42,827 nt of DNA from Pelagophyceae sp. CCMP2097. Taxonomy: Eukaryota; Sar; Pelagophyceae. The stretch spans positions 14,908 through 57,734 of the forward strand of contig MU657406.1 in NCBI GenBank assembly GCA_026770575.1, written 5' to 3'. The position numbers were made by a program, and so were the translations under genes. Positions 18,651 through 29,268 of the stretch are shown one piece after another. Under the pieces are notes generated by a model. That model had not been told where the DNA came from. It searched no databases and saw only the letters and a list, made by a program, of their open reading frames with translations. The stretch's first letter is position 1. The number at the start of each line of letters is the position of its first letter.

Positions 18651-21600
18651 CTACGGACAGGAGACGCGCGCGCTCGGCGGCGCGGTGGCGCCCGACGCGA
18701 TGAGGCGCTCGCAGTCCGCTTCGATCTCCAGCGCCTGCGCGATGAGGACCCGCACGAAGCACAACCGCGTCGCGTATTGCAGGCAGTCCCGGTCAATGCG
18801 CTCCGCGACGAGCGCCGTCTCCACGTCGCCGCGCAGATCCTCCGGCGCGCCCTGGAAGAGGGACACCGCGTCGGAGGGCGCCCCTCGCATGGCCTCGAGC
18901 AGCGCTGCGCATCGGCCAGCAAGCGTGAGCGCCGCGACGTCTGCGGACGCGGTGCCCCGCAGAGCGTCCTCGTCCCCGTCAGCGGGCGCGGCGTCACGCG
19001 GAGCGTCGTCTCTGTCGACGCGCTCGGCGGCGGGCTCCAAAGGCGCGGGCGCCGCGCCGGCGGCGGCTTCCGGCTCGACGGTCGCCTTGACGGTCGCCTC
19101 GTCAGGAGGCTCGACGGTCGCCTCGTCGGGAGGCTCGGCGACGGGCTCGAGCGTCGCGTCGGCGGCCTCCGGCTCGACGGTCGCCTCGACGGCTTGCTCC
19201 GCTGGCTCGAGCGCGGCGCCGGCGGCGGGCTCGATGGTCGCCTCGGCAGCGGGCTCCCGCTCGAGCGCCGCTGCGGTGGACTCGAGCGTCGCGTCGGGCT
19301 CCAAAGGCGCGGGCGCCTCGCCGCAGTCGGCCTCCGGCTCGACGGTCGCCTCGACGGTCGCCTCGACGGTCTGGTCTGCGGGCTCGAGCGCCGCCTCGTC
19401 GGGAGGCTCGGCGGCGGGCTCGAGCGCCGTGTCGGCGACAGCCTCCGACGCGAGCGACGACGAGGGTGGCGTCTTGGCGGGCTCCGGCGGCTCGAGGGCG
19501 GCGTCGTCGGTGCTCGAATTGCTTTGGCGAGGCAGCTCGAGCGCGTCGCGGTCGGCCGCGAAACACGTCTTCGAGAGGGGCTTGGCCGTGCGCCACGCGA
19601 TGCAGTCGCGGACGCGCGCCTGGTCGGCCTCTGAGAATTTGTCTAGATCCTCGACGTCGGCGGTGTCTGTGATGATCTGCGTGCCGGCGTGGACGCGGTC
19701 AAAGCTCTCGAAGATGCACTCGACGTGGAACCAGACGACACTTGCTGGTTTCGCGGTTCCGGTCGGCAGCCTCCTGAGCGCCGCGTCGGCGACGCCGATG
19801 CTCTTGCGGCACAAGCGATTGGAGCACGTGGCGATTCGGCTCGCCGAGTGTCGCGCCAAGAAACGGGCCTCGGCGCGCGGCGCCGCGGGCGAGCCCGCGG
19901 CGCCGCCGTGCGACCGCGATCGGGCGAGAGCGTCGGCGTGCCGCGAGTTGAGCCAAACGACGTGCCGCGCGACGCAGCCTTGGATGCGCGCCCGGTCGGC
20001 CTCGGCAAAGGCGGAAAAGTTCTTGATCTCAGCAGTGTCCGTGATGGTTTTCGTGCCGCGCCGCACGCAAAACTCAAAGGTCGCAAAAATGCATTCGACG
20101 TGGTACCACTTGGTCTGTGGGTCGCACGCGAGCCTTCTTCCGAGCGACGCCTCGCCCATGGCGATGGGCCGGGAGCACGAGGATTTCTGGCATTGAATGC
20201 CGCCGCCGACGCCTGAAGGCCGCTTCGGTGAGCACCGCGCCACGAAGTCGTCTTCGCCGCGCGCCGGCGCAAGCGGGCCCTTGACGGCGCCGTGCGGCCG
20301 CGGACGCTTGACCCCACGCTCTGCTGCCTCGAGCGCCGCCGCAGCAGCGGGCTCGGGCGCCGCCGCAGCAGCGGGCTCGGGCGGCTCGAGCGTCGATCTG
20401 CTTTCCTCGCCCGGAGTGGCGCCTTCTTCGGCGGACGTGTTGTGGCGAGGCCGCTCCTTCACGGCGCGGCCGTCGTCGATCCGGAGGACCGGTCCGAGCT
20501 CGCCCTCGACGGCGTCGTCGGGGCACCCGAGGCACCCGAGGGCGCCCTCGACCCACTGCGGCTCCGAAAAGCCGCCGCCGCCCCCGCCGCCGCTGTCGGC
20601 CTTCTCTGCACGCAGCCCCCGCCGCCCCCGCCGCCGCCGCCCGGGCCGACGCGGATGCGCCTCGGCGCTCCGCAAAGGCGCCTGCGCCTCGCCTCGGGCC
20701 GCCTCGTCCACGGCAGCGGCCTCGTCTTCGCCCTTCCCGTCATGAGCCGCGTAGGCGGCGGGCTCCGGAGGCTCGGTTGCGGCGGCCGCCGCGGCGTCGC
20801 CTTTGTCGGCAGACTCGCCTTCGTCGAGCGTCGCCGCGGCAGGCTCAACGGCCGTCCCGACTGCGGCCTCGACGACAGGCTCGCACGCCGCCTCGGCGGC
20901 CGCCTTGCACGCCGCCTCGGCGGCCGCCTCGCACGCCGCCTCGGCGCCCCCGGCGGCGTCGTCGAGCGCCGGGGCTTCGCGGAGGCCTTGCCGCTTCGCA
21001 AGACGTTTTTTCCTTCGCCTCTCGCTTTGCTTCACGCGTTTTTTGGCACGCTTCGCCTCGGCGTCGGACTCGAGCGTCGCGGCGGCGGCGGGCCCCGGCG
21101 CCTCGAGCGTCGATCCGCCTCCTTCGTCCAGAGGGGCGCCGTCCTCGGTGCGCGACGTGTCTTGGCGAGGCCGTTTTCGCGGGATGCCGTCGGTCGCGCG
21201 CCGCGGGGTCGGCGGAGAGGCCGAGGCCGCGAGCGCCTGCGCCGCGAACGCCGGAGCCGGCGGCGAGGGTGCCGCGGGCACTATATTGGACCCGCCGTCG
21301 TCCTCGCCGAGCCCAGCGTCGTCCTCGGGCGAGTGCGCGCTGATGTTCCGCTCGCGTGGGACGTCCGGCGGCGGCGCGTTGCTCGGCGCGCCCGGCGGGG
21401 CGTGGACGTGCGCCGCCGGCGCGCTGGCGACGGGCGCTGCGTGCGGCGCTGCAGGGAGTGCCTTGACGTAATCAATGCCCGCCTGCGTCAGCCAGACGTA
21501 GTGTCCCTTCCAAACTGCGAGGCCGCGCCCCGAGAGGCTCTCCGGCCGTTCCGCGTTTCGCATCCTGATTACGTCTTTGCGCTTGAGCTCCGCCTTGTCG

Positions 21601-21997
21601 ATGATGTTTGCGCTCTTGGCTTTGATGCCACAAGTGAACAAAAAGTGACGTCGGAGGTGCGCGCCCATCGCGCGCAGGAACGCATCGCCTGCGCGCCGCC
21701 TCCGCCGAGAGGATACCCCACCACGGATACGCGCAGGCGCCAAAGCGGCTCGTCGGGCGACGCACCTTCGAGTCGTTCTTGCTCCCTCGTGAGCCGCCGC
21801 CACAGCGACGGCGCTGCCTTTTCGGCGGACTTTACCTGGGACGTTGTTGCCACGGCGATGAGCCGAGCATCATCGTCGGCAGAGAGACTGAGCGAGCCCA
21901 CGCCGACGATGCCTCCGGTGGACACCGGCCGGCACTCGAGCGCCGCTTGGTCGTCCGAGTCGTCCGAGTCCGCCATCGAAGCCCACAGGTCCTCCAT
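18651..21997 (-). CDS. large protein with two PARP-type zinc fingers
   Basis: Exons 21997-21766 and 21688-18651 (77-bp intron GTGCGT...GCGCAG, phases agree); 1089 residues. The N-terminal 150 residues form a conserved-looking region (SLWRRLTREQ, GLAVWKGHYVWLTQAG). Then long Ala/Glu/Pro-rich low-complexity sequence, a basic block (KKRVKQSERRRKKRLAKRQ) and two zf-PARP-like modules. Each has C-x4-C, a W-(Y/F)-H-V-E-C-I-F core, an (I/V)-x2-(F/L) element and a D(R/Q)AR(I/V) end. Such fingers read DNA breaks in PARP1 and DNA ligase III. No PARP catalytic, BRCT or WGR domain is present. The C-terminal half has many imperfect acidic repeats (EPPDEATVEP-like) and ends in a short Cys-containing helical part. 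Nuclear DNA-damage or chromatin role is inferred. Convergent with the YkgJ gene. Confidence 0.75.
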
Positions 21998-22129
21998 CGA
22001 AGCCCACAGGCCCGCGACGCCGGCCCGGCGACGCCGCGACACTGGGGATCCGCGAGGATTCCGTTATACACTTGTACTTGTATTTGAAAAATCTTGAAAT
22101 CACTGAAAATTCCGCGAAGAAGATTGTTC

Positions 22130-22617
22130 AGGACCCGAAGGGTCCTTGCCGTTTATTCAACGTCAGTTTACGGCAAGGGCCCTTCGGGTCCTTTGATTGA
22201 AGGATTACCAGGGGCAATTATGTCTGTCTGTCTGTTTGTCTGTCTGTTTGTCTGTCTGTCCGTCCGTCGCCGGGTCCATCCGTGAGGTTCCACCTTTGGG
22301 AAGAAGAAAAACAGCAACTCGGCCGATTTAGCGATTGGTGGTTGATGCGATCGCTAAAATTGGGAGTTGAGGTCGAGCAGGAGCCTCATTGGAATCATCA
22401 TAGAAGAAGTTTTTGGTCACAGGTTCGAATCTGGTCGGCCGCAAAAAAAAGAAAAAATAAATAGCTCAATAAGAAATAAAATAATAAAAAATAAAGATAA
22501 GGAGGATTTGAAAGTTCAGCGATTAGTTAAATAATTTCAATTATTTACGTGGCCATTGCAATGGGATTTGGCTGTATCCTTCGGGTCCTCCGTGTGCCTC
22601 CGGCGCGCTCTTGTAAT
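22130..22617. repeat. tRNA-like composite repeat, copy 2 (shortest form)
   Basis: Inverted relative to copy 1. Starts with the 63-bp hairpin (22130-22192), then the empty MITE site (22206-22207), a (TGTC)n run (22221-22268), the tRNA-like part with GGTTCGAATCT (about 22423-22433) and GGCCGA/TCGGCC ends, an A-rich stretch, and the end shared by all copies (GGGATTTGGCTGTATCC; GCCTCCGGCGCGCTC). It lacks the 766-bp and MITE insertions of copy 1, so it is close to the ancestral arrangement. Confidence 0.8.
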
Positions 22618-22782
22618 AGAACAATTTCCGGTCGGCGCGCGCCGCGGCGGCGCCTCGCGCGCGGCCCTCGAGGCTCGCGACTGCAGACGTCGCGGTCGCG
22701 CGGGGACTCCGACGGCGTCACGGGCGGCTGCGATTCGGCGTCGCAGGCGCAGCGGTCCTTCTGGGCCGATTGTGTTACGATT

Positions 22783-25090
22783 TCAGTCGAAGCGCGACGA
22801 GCGCGTCTCTGGGAGGGCGCTGAACTTGGACTCGTCGCCGCCGGAGAAGTGCAGAGTCGCCTCTATCGTAAGTTTCCGCTGCAGGTAGCGCTTTCGCTCC
22901 ATCGAGGCCCAATACCTACGCCCGACGGAATCGCGCGCCGCAGTCGGCAGTTTGTAGTGCACGGACGGGCTGGCGTGCCACTCACGGGATGCCGTCCCAC
23001 TCGCGGTACGGGATGCTGACGACCTCGCAGCCGCGCGCCTCGAGGAGCCTTCGCTTGAGCAGCGTGTGGCCCAGCGGCCGCGGCCGCTTGGGGTCGGGCG
23101 AGTTGGCGCAAAAGTGAGTGGGGCCGTCGAACTCGACCTAGCGCCACGGCATCCGCAAGCGCGCGTCGAACGGCCGGCGTCTCTCCGAAGCATCTTTGCC
23201 GCTCACGAGTCCGTTTGCACCGCCAAGCGCGTGGCCCTCGCAGACGCGGGCCCTCACCGCGATCCTCCGCGGTTTCCTCGACGCGGTCGCGTCTTCCGAC
23301 GGCGGCGGCGGCACCACCACGAGCATGTCGACAGCTAAATCGCCGTGCTCGTCCGTCACGGACACGCCCACCGCGTGCTGCGTGCCCAACTCCCTCAGCA
23401 GCGCCGAGACGGCCGCGTGCCGCTTCGATGAGTTCGCCGCCGCTTCGGAATGCTGGGCCCACGCCTTTTTCGCGCGGCTGCGCACGGCGAGCGCGCACGC
23501 GGCGTCGACGTCTTGTGTCTCGCCGCAGGCACGGAGCGCCAAGAGCGCGTGGTGCAGCGGCCGCAAGTCGTCGTCCGCCTCGAGGCGCGGCGCCACGTAG
23601 CGCACTAGGGCCAGCGCCGTCTCGCGATGCCGCGCCGACTCGTGCGCCAAAACCGCCGCCGCCCAAAGCACGGCGACGAGCGCGTCCGGGGCCGCCGAAG
23701 CCCCGAGCGCCACGCCCGCGAGCTTCTCGTAGACGTCGATCCTACGGTACGCACTCTGCTTCACGCGGCCGCGATGCCCCCAAAGCCACCGTTTGCGCTC
23801 GCTGCGACAGACTCGGGTCTGCACGGCGGGGCCGCGTCGAGTCGCGCCGAGGCCCACAGCGCGTCGGCGGCGTCGCGGACGCTGATGGCGCTGACCGGCG
23901 CCGCGGCGAAGAAGGCGTGCGTCGCGTCCATGACAGCCTTTGACTCGAACCTAGCGCCGACATCTTAGAGACTTCATCGCGACCGCCAGGAACCGCGCGT
24001 ACCTGGCCGTGGCGAACGCGGCGGCCGTCTGCGCGACGTCGCGGCTCACGAGCGCGGCGCCGCGGCCGTCGCCATCCCGCAGCAGGCCTGGCGCCGCCGA
24101 GCAGAACACGTGCTCGAGGCCGCCGAGCACGGCGAGGCTCTGCGCCTCGAGCTCCCACTGCGCGCTGCCGAGCTTCGCCGCCGCCCACGCCTACGGTCCC
24201 GGCTCCGACGCGGGTGCTTTGTGTCTCGAGAGGGTTTCGGGCGCGGCGCCCTACTGTCGTGGACACGTCTCGCGAAGAGTACCCTTCTCCGCGCGCCGCC
24301 ACGTGGCACCGAACAGCCTCGAGGAGCGCGCCGAGCGTCTCCGCCGCACCGTCCACCTCGACGAGCCGCTCCCGCGCCTGCGCCATGGACCAGGCCTACG
24401 CCGCCGCGGAGTTTCGACGACGATAGCCTCCGCTACTAGACGCACGACGACGGCGGCCTCTTTCGGCGTGAAGGCGTCGAACGCGGCCGCGGCGGCGCGG
24501 GCGAGGACGTCGAGGGCTAGGATCGCGGCGTCGCTTTTCGGCGACTGCGCGGCGAGGGTGGCGAAACCCCAGCACGCCATGGAAACCTCGCCGGCCTGCA
24601 TGTCCACGGCGGGTCCCTCGCAGACGGCTTTTGCGACGGCGTCGGCGGCGGCGTTTCGCGCCGGCGTCTGCGGGAGCTTGGCCAGAGCGTGCGCGACGTT
24701 TGCCAGTTGCCGCGCTTTAAACTTTGGCGCAACGTCGCGCGCTGCACCAAAGAGCGCGTCCAATGCCGCGGGCCGCAGTCTAGCGCGGTCCGCCGCCGCG
24801 CGCGCGAGCGTCGCCGCGACGTTGACCTCGTTTGCCTCGCCGCACCGAGCCAAAAGCATCTCCGCCGCGGCCGCCGAACCTACATCCCTCGGCCATGCAT
24901 CGAGGGCCATGCATCGCGGGCCTTTGCACGCACTCTTGAGGCCCTTGAGGTCGACTTGGAGGGCGCGGGACCGCGCCGTCGGCGCGCTCCAGGGCGCCGC
25001 CGCCGGCAGCGGCGCCCGCGCTCCGGTGCCCGGCGAGAGGCCGCCGCACTGCGGCGCTGCCAGGAGCGCCACCAGCGCCGCGCAGCGCAT
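22783..25090 (-). CDS. RAP-domain helical-repeat protein, probably organelle RNA-binding
   Basis: Seven exons: 25090-24446, 24395-24255, 24190-24003, 23950-23825, 23741-23258, 23137-22986, 22915-22783; 622 residues, all phases agree. The leader (CAALVALLAAPQCGG) suggests organelle import. The body is alpha-helical repeats of the type seen in Tbc2-like/OPR and FASTK proteins: LANVAHALAKLP, FTPKEAAVVAWSMAQ (across intron 1), SSRDVSTTAWAAAKLG (across intron 2), SRDVAQTAAAFATAR, VRDAADALWASARL. The C-terminus is a RAP domain: VEFDGPTHFCANS, TLLKRRLLEARGCEVV, IPYREWDGIP joined to YWASMERKRYLQRKL. Such proteins act in splicing, stability or translation of plastid or mitochondrial RNA. Which RNA cannot be told. 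Confidence 0.85.
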
Positions 25091-25350
25091 CGCGCCGACG
25101 ACCCGGCGACGGCCAGCGACGGCGCAGCGCTCCACGAGACACGCGGTTCAGGGGACGCGCCCAATGTTTTTGATAGCCGTTCCGAAAAGGCTTGGGTCCG
25201 TTTGCCCTCCGTAGTGGACTTAAGGCCCCATTTTAGACTTGATAAATTCTCAAAAGATGGCTTATTGACAATTCCAAGCCAAAAAGAGAAAAGTTTCCGG
25301 AAATTTGAGATTAGTCGGTCTTTGGTGGCCAGTACCTCAGCTCTCCGGGG

Positions 25351-25589
25351 GTGCCCGTTGTCACGGGCGACAGATATGGAGAGCCCTCAACCTCCTCTTT
25401 CGAACGCTCCAGTCTGTGACTATAAAGCTGCTTGCAGAGCTGAGCTACAGGTTGCCAGTACGAGAAAAGGTCAACTTTGAGACCGCATAACTTTTGACTG
25501 CAAGGGTGCCCGTTGTCACGGGCGACGGATCGAGGTAGAGCCCAGCTTCCTCTCGCGATCTCCGAAGTCCGTGACAACGGGCACCCTTG
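25351..25589. repeat. inverted/direct repeat cluster
   Basis: The 20-mer GTGCCCGTTGTCACGGGCGA occurs at 25351 and 25506. Its core occurs inverted at 25570-25589, giving a perfect 20-bp inverted repeat with 25501-25520 (loop about 49 bases). Sits between the RAP gene and the Sel1 fragment. Confidence 0.8.
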
Positions 25590-25590
25590 C

Positions 25591-25690
25591 GCAGGGCCAG
25601 CCAAACGCGCTCTACAACCTCGGCGTGTGTCACGCAAACGGCCAAGGCGTGCCGCAGGACCACCACGAGGCGCTGCGCCTCTTCAAGCGC
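25591..25690 (+). pseudogene. Sel1-like repeat fragment
   Basis: One recognisable Sel1/TPR-like repeat: ALYNLGVCHANGQGVPQD followed by HHEALRLFKRAG. The next unit is already garbled in this frame (the second repeat's AAVDMLLAYLA reads in another frame). No start codon or flanking exons were found. It directly abuts the inverted repeat at 25570-25592. Likely a gene fragment left by rearrangement rather than a working gene. Confidence 0.55.
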
Positions 25691-26094
25691 GCGGGCCAAG
25701 GGACAGGCCGGCGCTCCGGCGGCAGTCGACATGCTCCTGGCGTACCTCGCTACGCCACGCCCCGGTCCACCGACATGAGCGTCGATTCCGACCCTCCTCG
25801 TCGACTGTCGATGCGAGGCACGACTTCGAGCAGACACGCCCGCTCCCATCCTCGCAGTACGCCCATAAAGCCGCAGCAGTCGGACTCTAAGAGAAGCATC
25901 GAGCCCTTTCATACAAGGGACCTCGCTTCAAAGAAGGGAACTCGCTTCTTTGGAGGAATCTCGCTTCGTAAACAGTAATCGAGAAGTGAGGTTGAAGTTT
26001 CGGGCTCGTGATTCTAGGTGTGGTGCATAGCGCCGCCCAGGCTGCACGGGCTCGGTATCGTCGACGCACTCCCGATGGCCTTTCAGGACGAAAT
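25691..26094. other. intergenic, no gene seen
   Basis: Contains three short direct repeats of the form ctcgcttc with spacing about 18-20 bp (25922-25965). No domain in any frame. Confidence 0.4.
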
Positions 26095-27706
26095 TTACTT
26101 TTCGTGGCGGAAACGGCAGCCGTCCCCACGGTCGCACTTGCCGCGCGCAAAGTCGCGGCAGACGCCACCGCCGCCTCTGGCGCCCGGCGCGCGCCTGCCG
26201 TCGTACGTGGGCCGCGAATCGTCCGTGAGCATTTGCGGCGAGTTTTCCTCGTCGAGGACGTTTGCCTGTCCCCAGAGGATGATGGAGATGCGCCCTTTGC
26301 CGTCGTGGTCCTCTACAAAGTTGACGCCATGCTTGTACCTGGGTATGCTCATTTCATTGTGGTTGACCACCTGCGATGATACTGCGCGGGAGTCGCACGA
26401 GCCTAGGCACGCCCAAGATAAACCAGCAAGCTGCTCACCGAATGTTCACGTCTCGGCCGAAATAGAACAGCATGCCGTTTGTCTACGTGCGGGTGTCGAG
26501 TCAGCGTGTGACGAGTCACGTCGGAAAACGAGGCATATCTGACCTGTGGAAAATAGACGCGCTTGCCGTCGTCGTTTGCGTCGAGGAAGGCGAGTTCTCG
26601 CGTGGCGCCAAACGAGATGCCGACCGTACAGTTTTGGTTCCGCGCTCTTTGAGGGTTGAACGCTGCGGAATCGTGGTGAAAGGGCTTCCAGTCCGAAGAG
26701 TCCTTGTACCAGTTGAACCTGGACCCGCGCGAGTTCGGCTTAAGGCCGAAGAAGTCTCCCATCTTCTTTTGAATGGCTTCAAAGGTCTTCGAAACGGCCG
26801 GGTCCTTTGTGATCAAATGCGCCCCTTCGTGCCAAGGGATAAACGCCGCCTTGCCGCCGTCCTGCTGCGCCGCCGTCATCTCCTCCACGAGCTTGTAGTA
26901 CAAGGACCAGTCGTCTTGTTCGCAGCCAAAGTCGGGCACAATAACGACGTCGTCGTGCTTCAAAGGCTCGTTAAAAGTCGCTTTGGACGCCGACGCCACT
27001 ATAATTCGCATCGCCGGCCGCACGAGCGTCGACCGCGCGTCGAACGAAGCAGTGTTGCGGCCCGTGCCCACGCCGAGGCCCAGGTATGCTTTCTGCGCCT
27101 TGCCCAAATCGCCCTTGGCGCGCGGGTCCGCGAGCACACCGCGCGGCAGCAAAGCGTCCGTCGTGCGGCCCCAAACATCGCTCTGGCCGTCCTTGCCGCG
27201 GGGCGCGGGCGCAGGGCCCGCCGGCGACCGAGACCGGTCGCCGCGCTGCGGCCGCCCGTCGTCGCCGCGCCGGTCGCTCTCGCGCCCGTCGTCGCCGCGC
27301 CAGTCGTCGCCGCGCCGGTCATTTTCGCGCCGGTCCTCGCGCCCGCCGCCGCGCGGCCGGGGCGCGTCCTCGGCCCGGCCGCGGCCCTCGAAACAGCCCT
27401 CGTCGCGCCGCCCGTCGTCGCGCCACCGGTCCTCGTCGCGCCGCCTGTCGTCGCGCCGCCGGCCCTCATCGCGCCGCCCGTCGCCGTCGCGGCCGCCTCC
27501 GCGCGGCTCGCCCTTCTTGCCGCCGCTCTCGCCGCCACCCCTCGAGGCCCCGAGCGCGCGGTCCATCTCGGGCGCGGCCGACACAGACAACCTCAGGGCG
27601 CGGCGCGCGAGGAGCTGCTTGTCGCGCGAATCGAGATCCTCGTGAGGCGCGATCACGATTCGGATTCAAATTCAAAGCCAAAACGCGCGGACATGTCCTC
27701 CGACAT
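26095..27706 (-). CDS. AlkB-like 2OG-Fe(II) oxygenase with Arg-rich N-terminus and CCCH zinc finger
   Basis: Preferred exons 27706-27657, 27591-26544, 26482-26450, 26370-26095; 468 residues. If the first exon is wrong, the start is 27566 (443 residues). The N-terminal part is a long R/D/G-rich stretch resembling SR/RD tails of RNA-bound proteins. The oxygenase core follows: FNWYKDSSDWKPFHHDSAAF (HxD iron ligands), SFGATRELAFLD, then across a 33-nt microexon MLFYFGRD, the distal His in YKHGVNF and the 2OG-binding Arg in GRISIILWG. A CCCH finger (C-x7-C-x5-C-x3-H) closes the protein. AlkB relatives demethylate nucleic acids or hydroxylate proteins; the RNA-type finger and Arg-rich tail favour an RNA substrate, by inference. 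Confidence 0.75.
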
Positions 27707-27835
27707 AGTAAAGACACGGGGCATGATGCTTACTCGGTGCGTCGAAAATTATGTTCTTAAGAGCAGTGCGTCCTCCGGTGCGACGTCGGTCTATGAGGGA
27801 TCTATGATGCCCACGCGCGCTGCATGGGGTATGAT

Positions 27836-29036
27836 TCAAAAAGTGTGGCCCGGTTGCCGCGTCGCGAAGCCCAGGATGCCCATGACGAAGACGGCCACGG
27901 TGTAGTACAGGACAACCTAACGCGCCGGGCCTCGATGCCGAATTTCCCCACCGCGTTTCTGTGGCAACTTTCCCGCAGAAGCGCACCTGCAGCAGAAAAA
28001 GAAACGTCTTGAACGACTTGATGTTGCCTCCCGCGATGGCGGTGCCCGTCCATGGGCAGGTGTGGTCAAAGTCGACGAAGCAACATTCGCACCAACTGCA
28101 GTACCGCGCGCCAGGCGGCTTGAACCTACGCGTGTTTGGACCGTCGAAAACGCCTCGAAACGGTGCCATTTTGGGCGGCGCTCTGCGTTTCGTGGTCCCC
28201 GGACACGGCGGGCTGACGTCCTGGCTTGGTCGTTCCATGTCCAACTGGGGTGCGGCGCGGTTAAAGCGCGCCGGACGAGTCCCGGGTCTCTGCAGCCCGT
28301 GCTCAGCAGCGCGGCGAGCTCAAGGCCGACGCAGGCGGCGTAGCTGAGCTGCACGGCCAAGTGGAGCTGGATGCACCAGAACCAAGCCACGAGAGCGGGG
28401 AAGAGCACTGCCATGGGCAGAGTCACAAACATCAGCATCATCCAGTACGGCCCGAGCACCACGACCGGGTCGCCGCGCGAGTCGTAGACCAGGACGAGCA
28501 TGTTGCCGATGAATCTGTTCCGTGGCCGCCGCACGGCCGCGGGCTTGGCCGCCGTGGCCGCCGCGGGGGCGTCCACGAAGATCGGCACGCCATTCGCCGC
28601 TGGCCGAGGGCCTAGACCACGAATCCGTGTGCGTAGACCTCGCGTGGCCCGTCGCCGGGGGCCGCCCGCCGCGTCTGAACTGACACCGCCGCGCGCCGCA
28701 GCAGCACGAGGCCTCGAGGAGGAGGCGGCCGAACGACGGGTCGCAGAGCTCGCACTGCGTCAGGACGGACGCGTCCGCCTCCTACGGCAGCGCCCGCCTC
28801 CGCGGCGGCGGTCCGGAGCGGCGGCCGACGCACGTATTCGCCGGTGGCCCAGTCGTCGTCGTCTTCTTCGTCGCCGCCGGCGTGGTCTTCGGCGTCGACA
28901 AAGTCGTCGTCCGTCTCGTCAAAGTCGTCGGCCTACGGGTCGCTCCGCGGCCGCGAGAAAGCCGGGGAGGGCGCACCGGCGTCGTTCGCGACGCCGCGGG
29001 CCGCGACGTGGGCGAGATAGAGGAGGAAGCCGACAT
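27836..29036 (-). CDS. DHHC-type (DHTC variant) protein S-acyltransferase
   Basis: Exons 29036-28977, 28932-28834, 28781-28685, 28611-28218, 28125-27987, 27916-27836; 289 residues, phases agree. The N-terminus is Ser-rich, then acidic (DETDDDFVDAED), then a Cys-rich exon (QCELCD, CCCGARRC). Two membrane helices follow (VVVLGPYWMMLMF region; LSYAACVGLELAALL region), then a DPG motif (RDPGL), the zinc-binding core RYCSWCECCFVDF, the active-site motif DHTCPWTGTAIAGGN and a further helix in the short last exon. DHHC enzymes attach palmitate to cysteines of membrane proteins. Here the second His of DHHC is Thr; the catalytic Cys is kept. The link from exon 3 to exon 4 is the least certain; the membrane part has no ATG of its own upstream, which supports it. 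Divergent from the gene at 29269. Confidence 0.7.
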
Positions 29037-29268
29037 TCAATATCGCGACTCGCAGTTTCTGGCCGCGCCGCAGAGGCCGGCGCCGCCCTCCGCCCGCGCC
29101 GCGGCCGATCGGAACGTCCTCTGCGTCGTCGTCGGTTGCAGGAAGTTTGGTTCCAGGTTATTTTTCAGATATGCATCCACTCGCAGAAAACCCGCGCCGC
29201 TCGTGAACTGAACGATCGCGACGGTGCGCGCTCACTCCGGTCCTCGTGTGGCTCAGCGCTTACCCGCG

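Noticed and set aside
20292..22097. 601-codon open frame on the plus strand
   Set aside because: It lies antisense to the PARP-finger gene, is Arg-rich and low in complexity, and has no domain; a GC-driven shadow.
22423..22445. possible functional tRNA (B-box-like GGTTCGAATCT)
   Set aside because: The span between acceptor-like ends is about 120 nt, D and anticodon stems do not form, and the sequence is shared by repeat copies.
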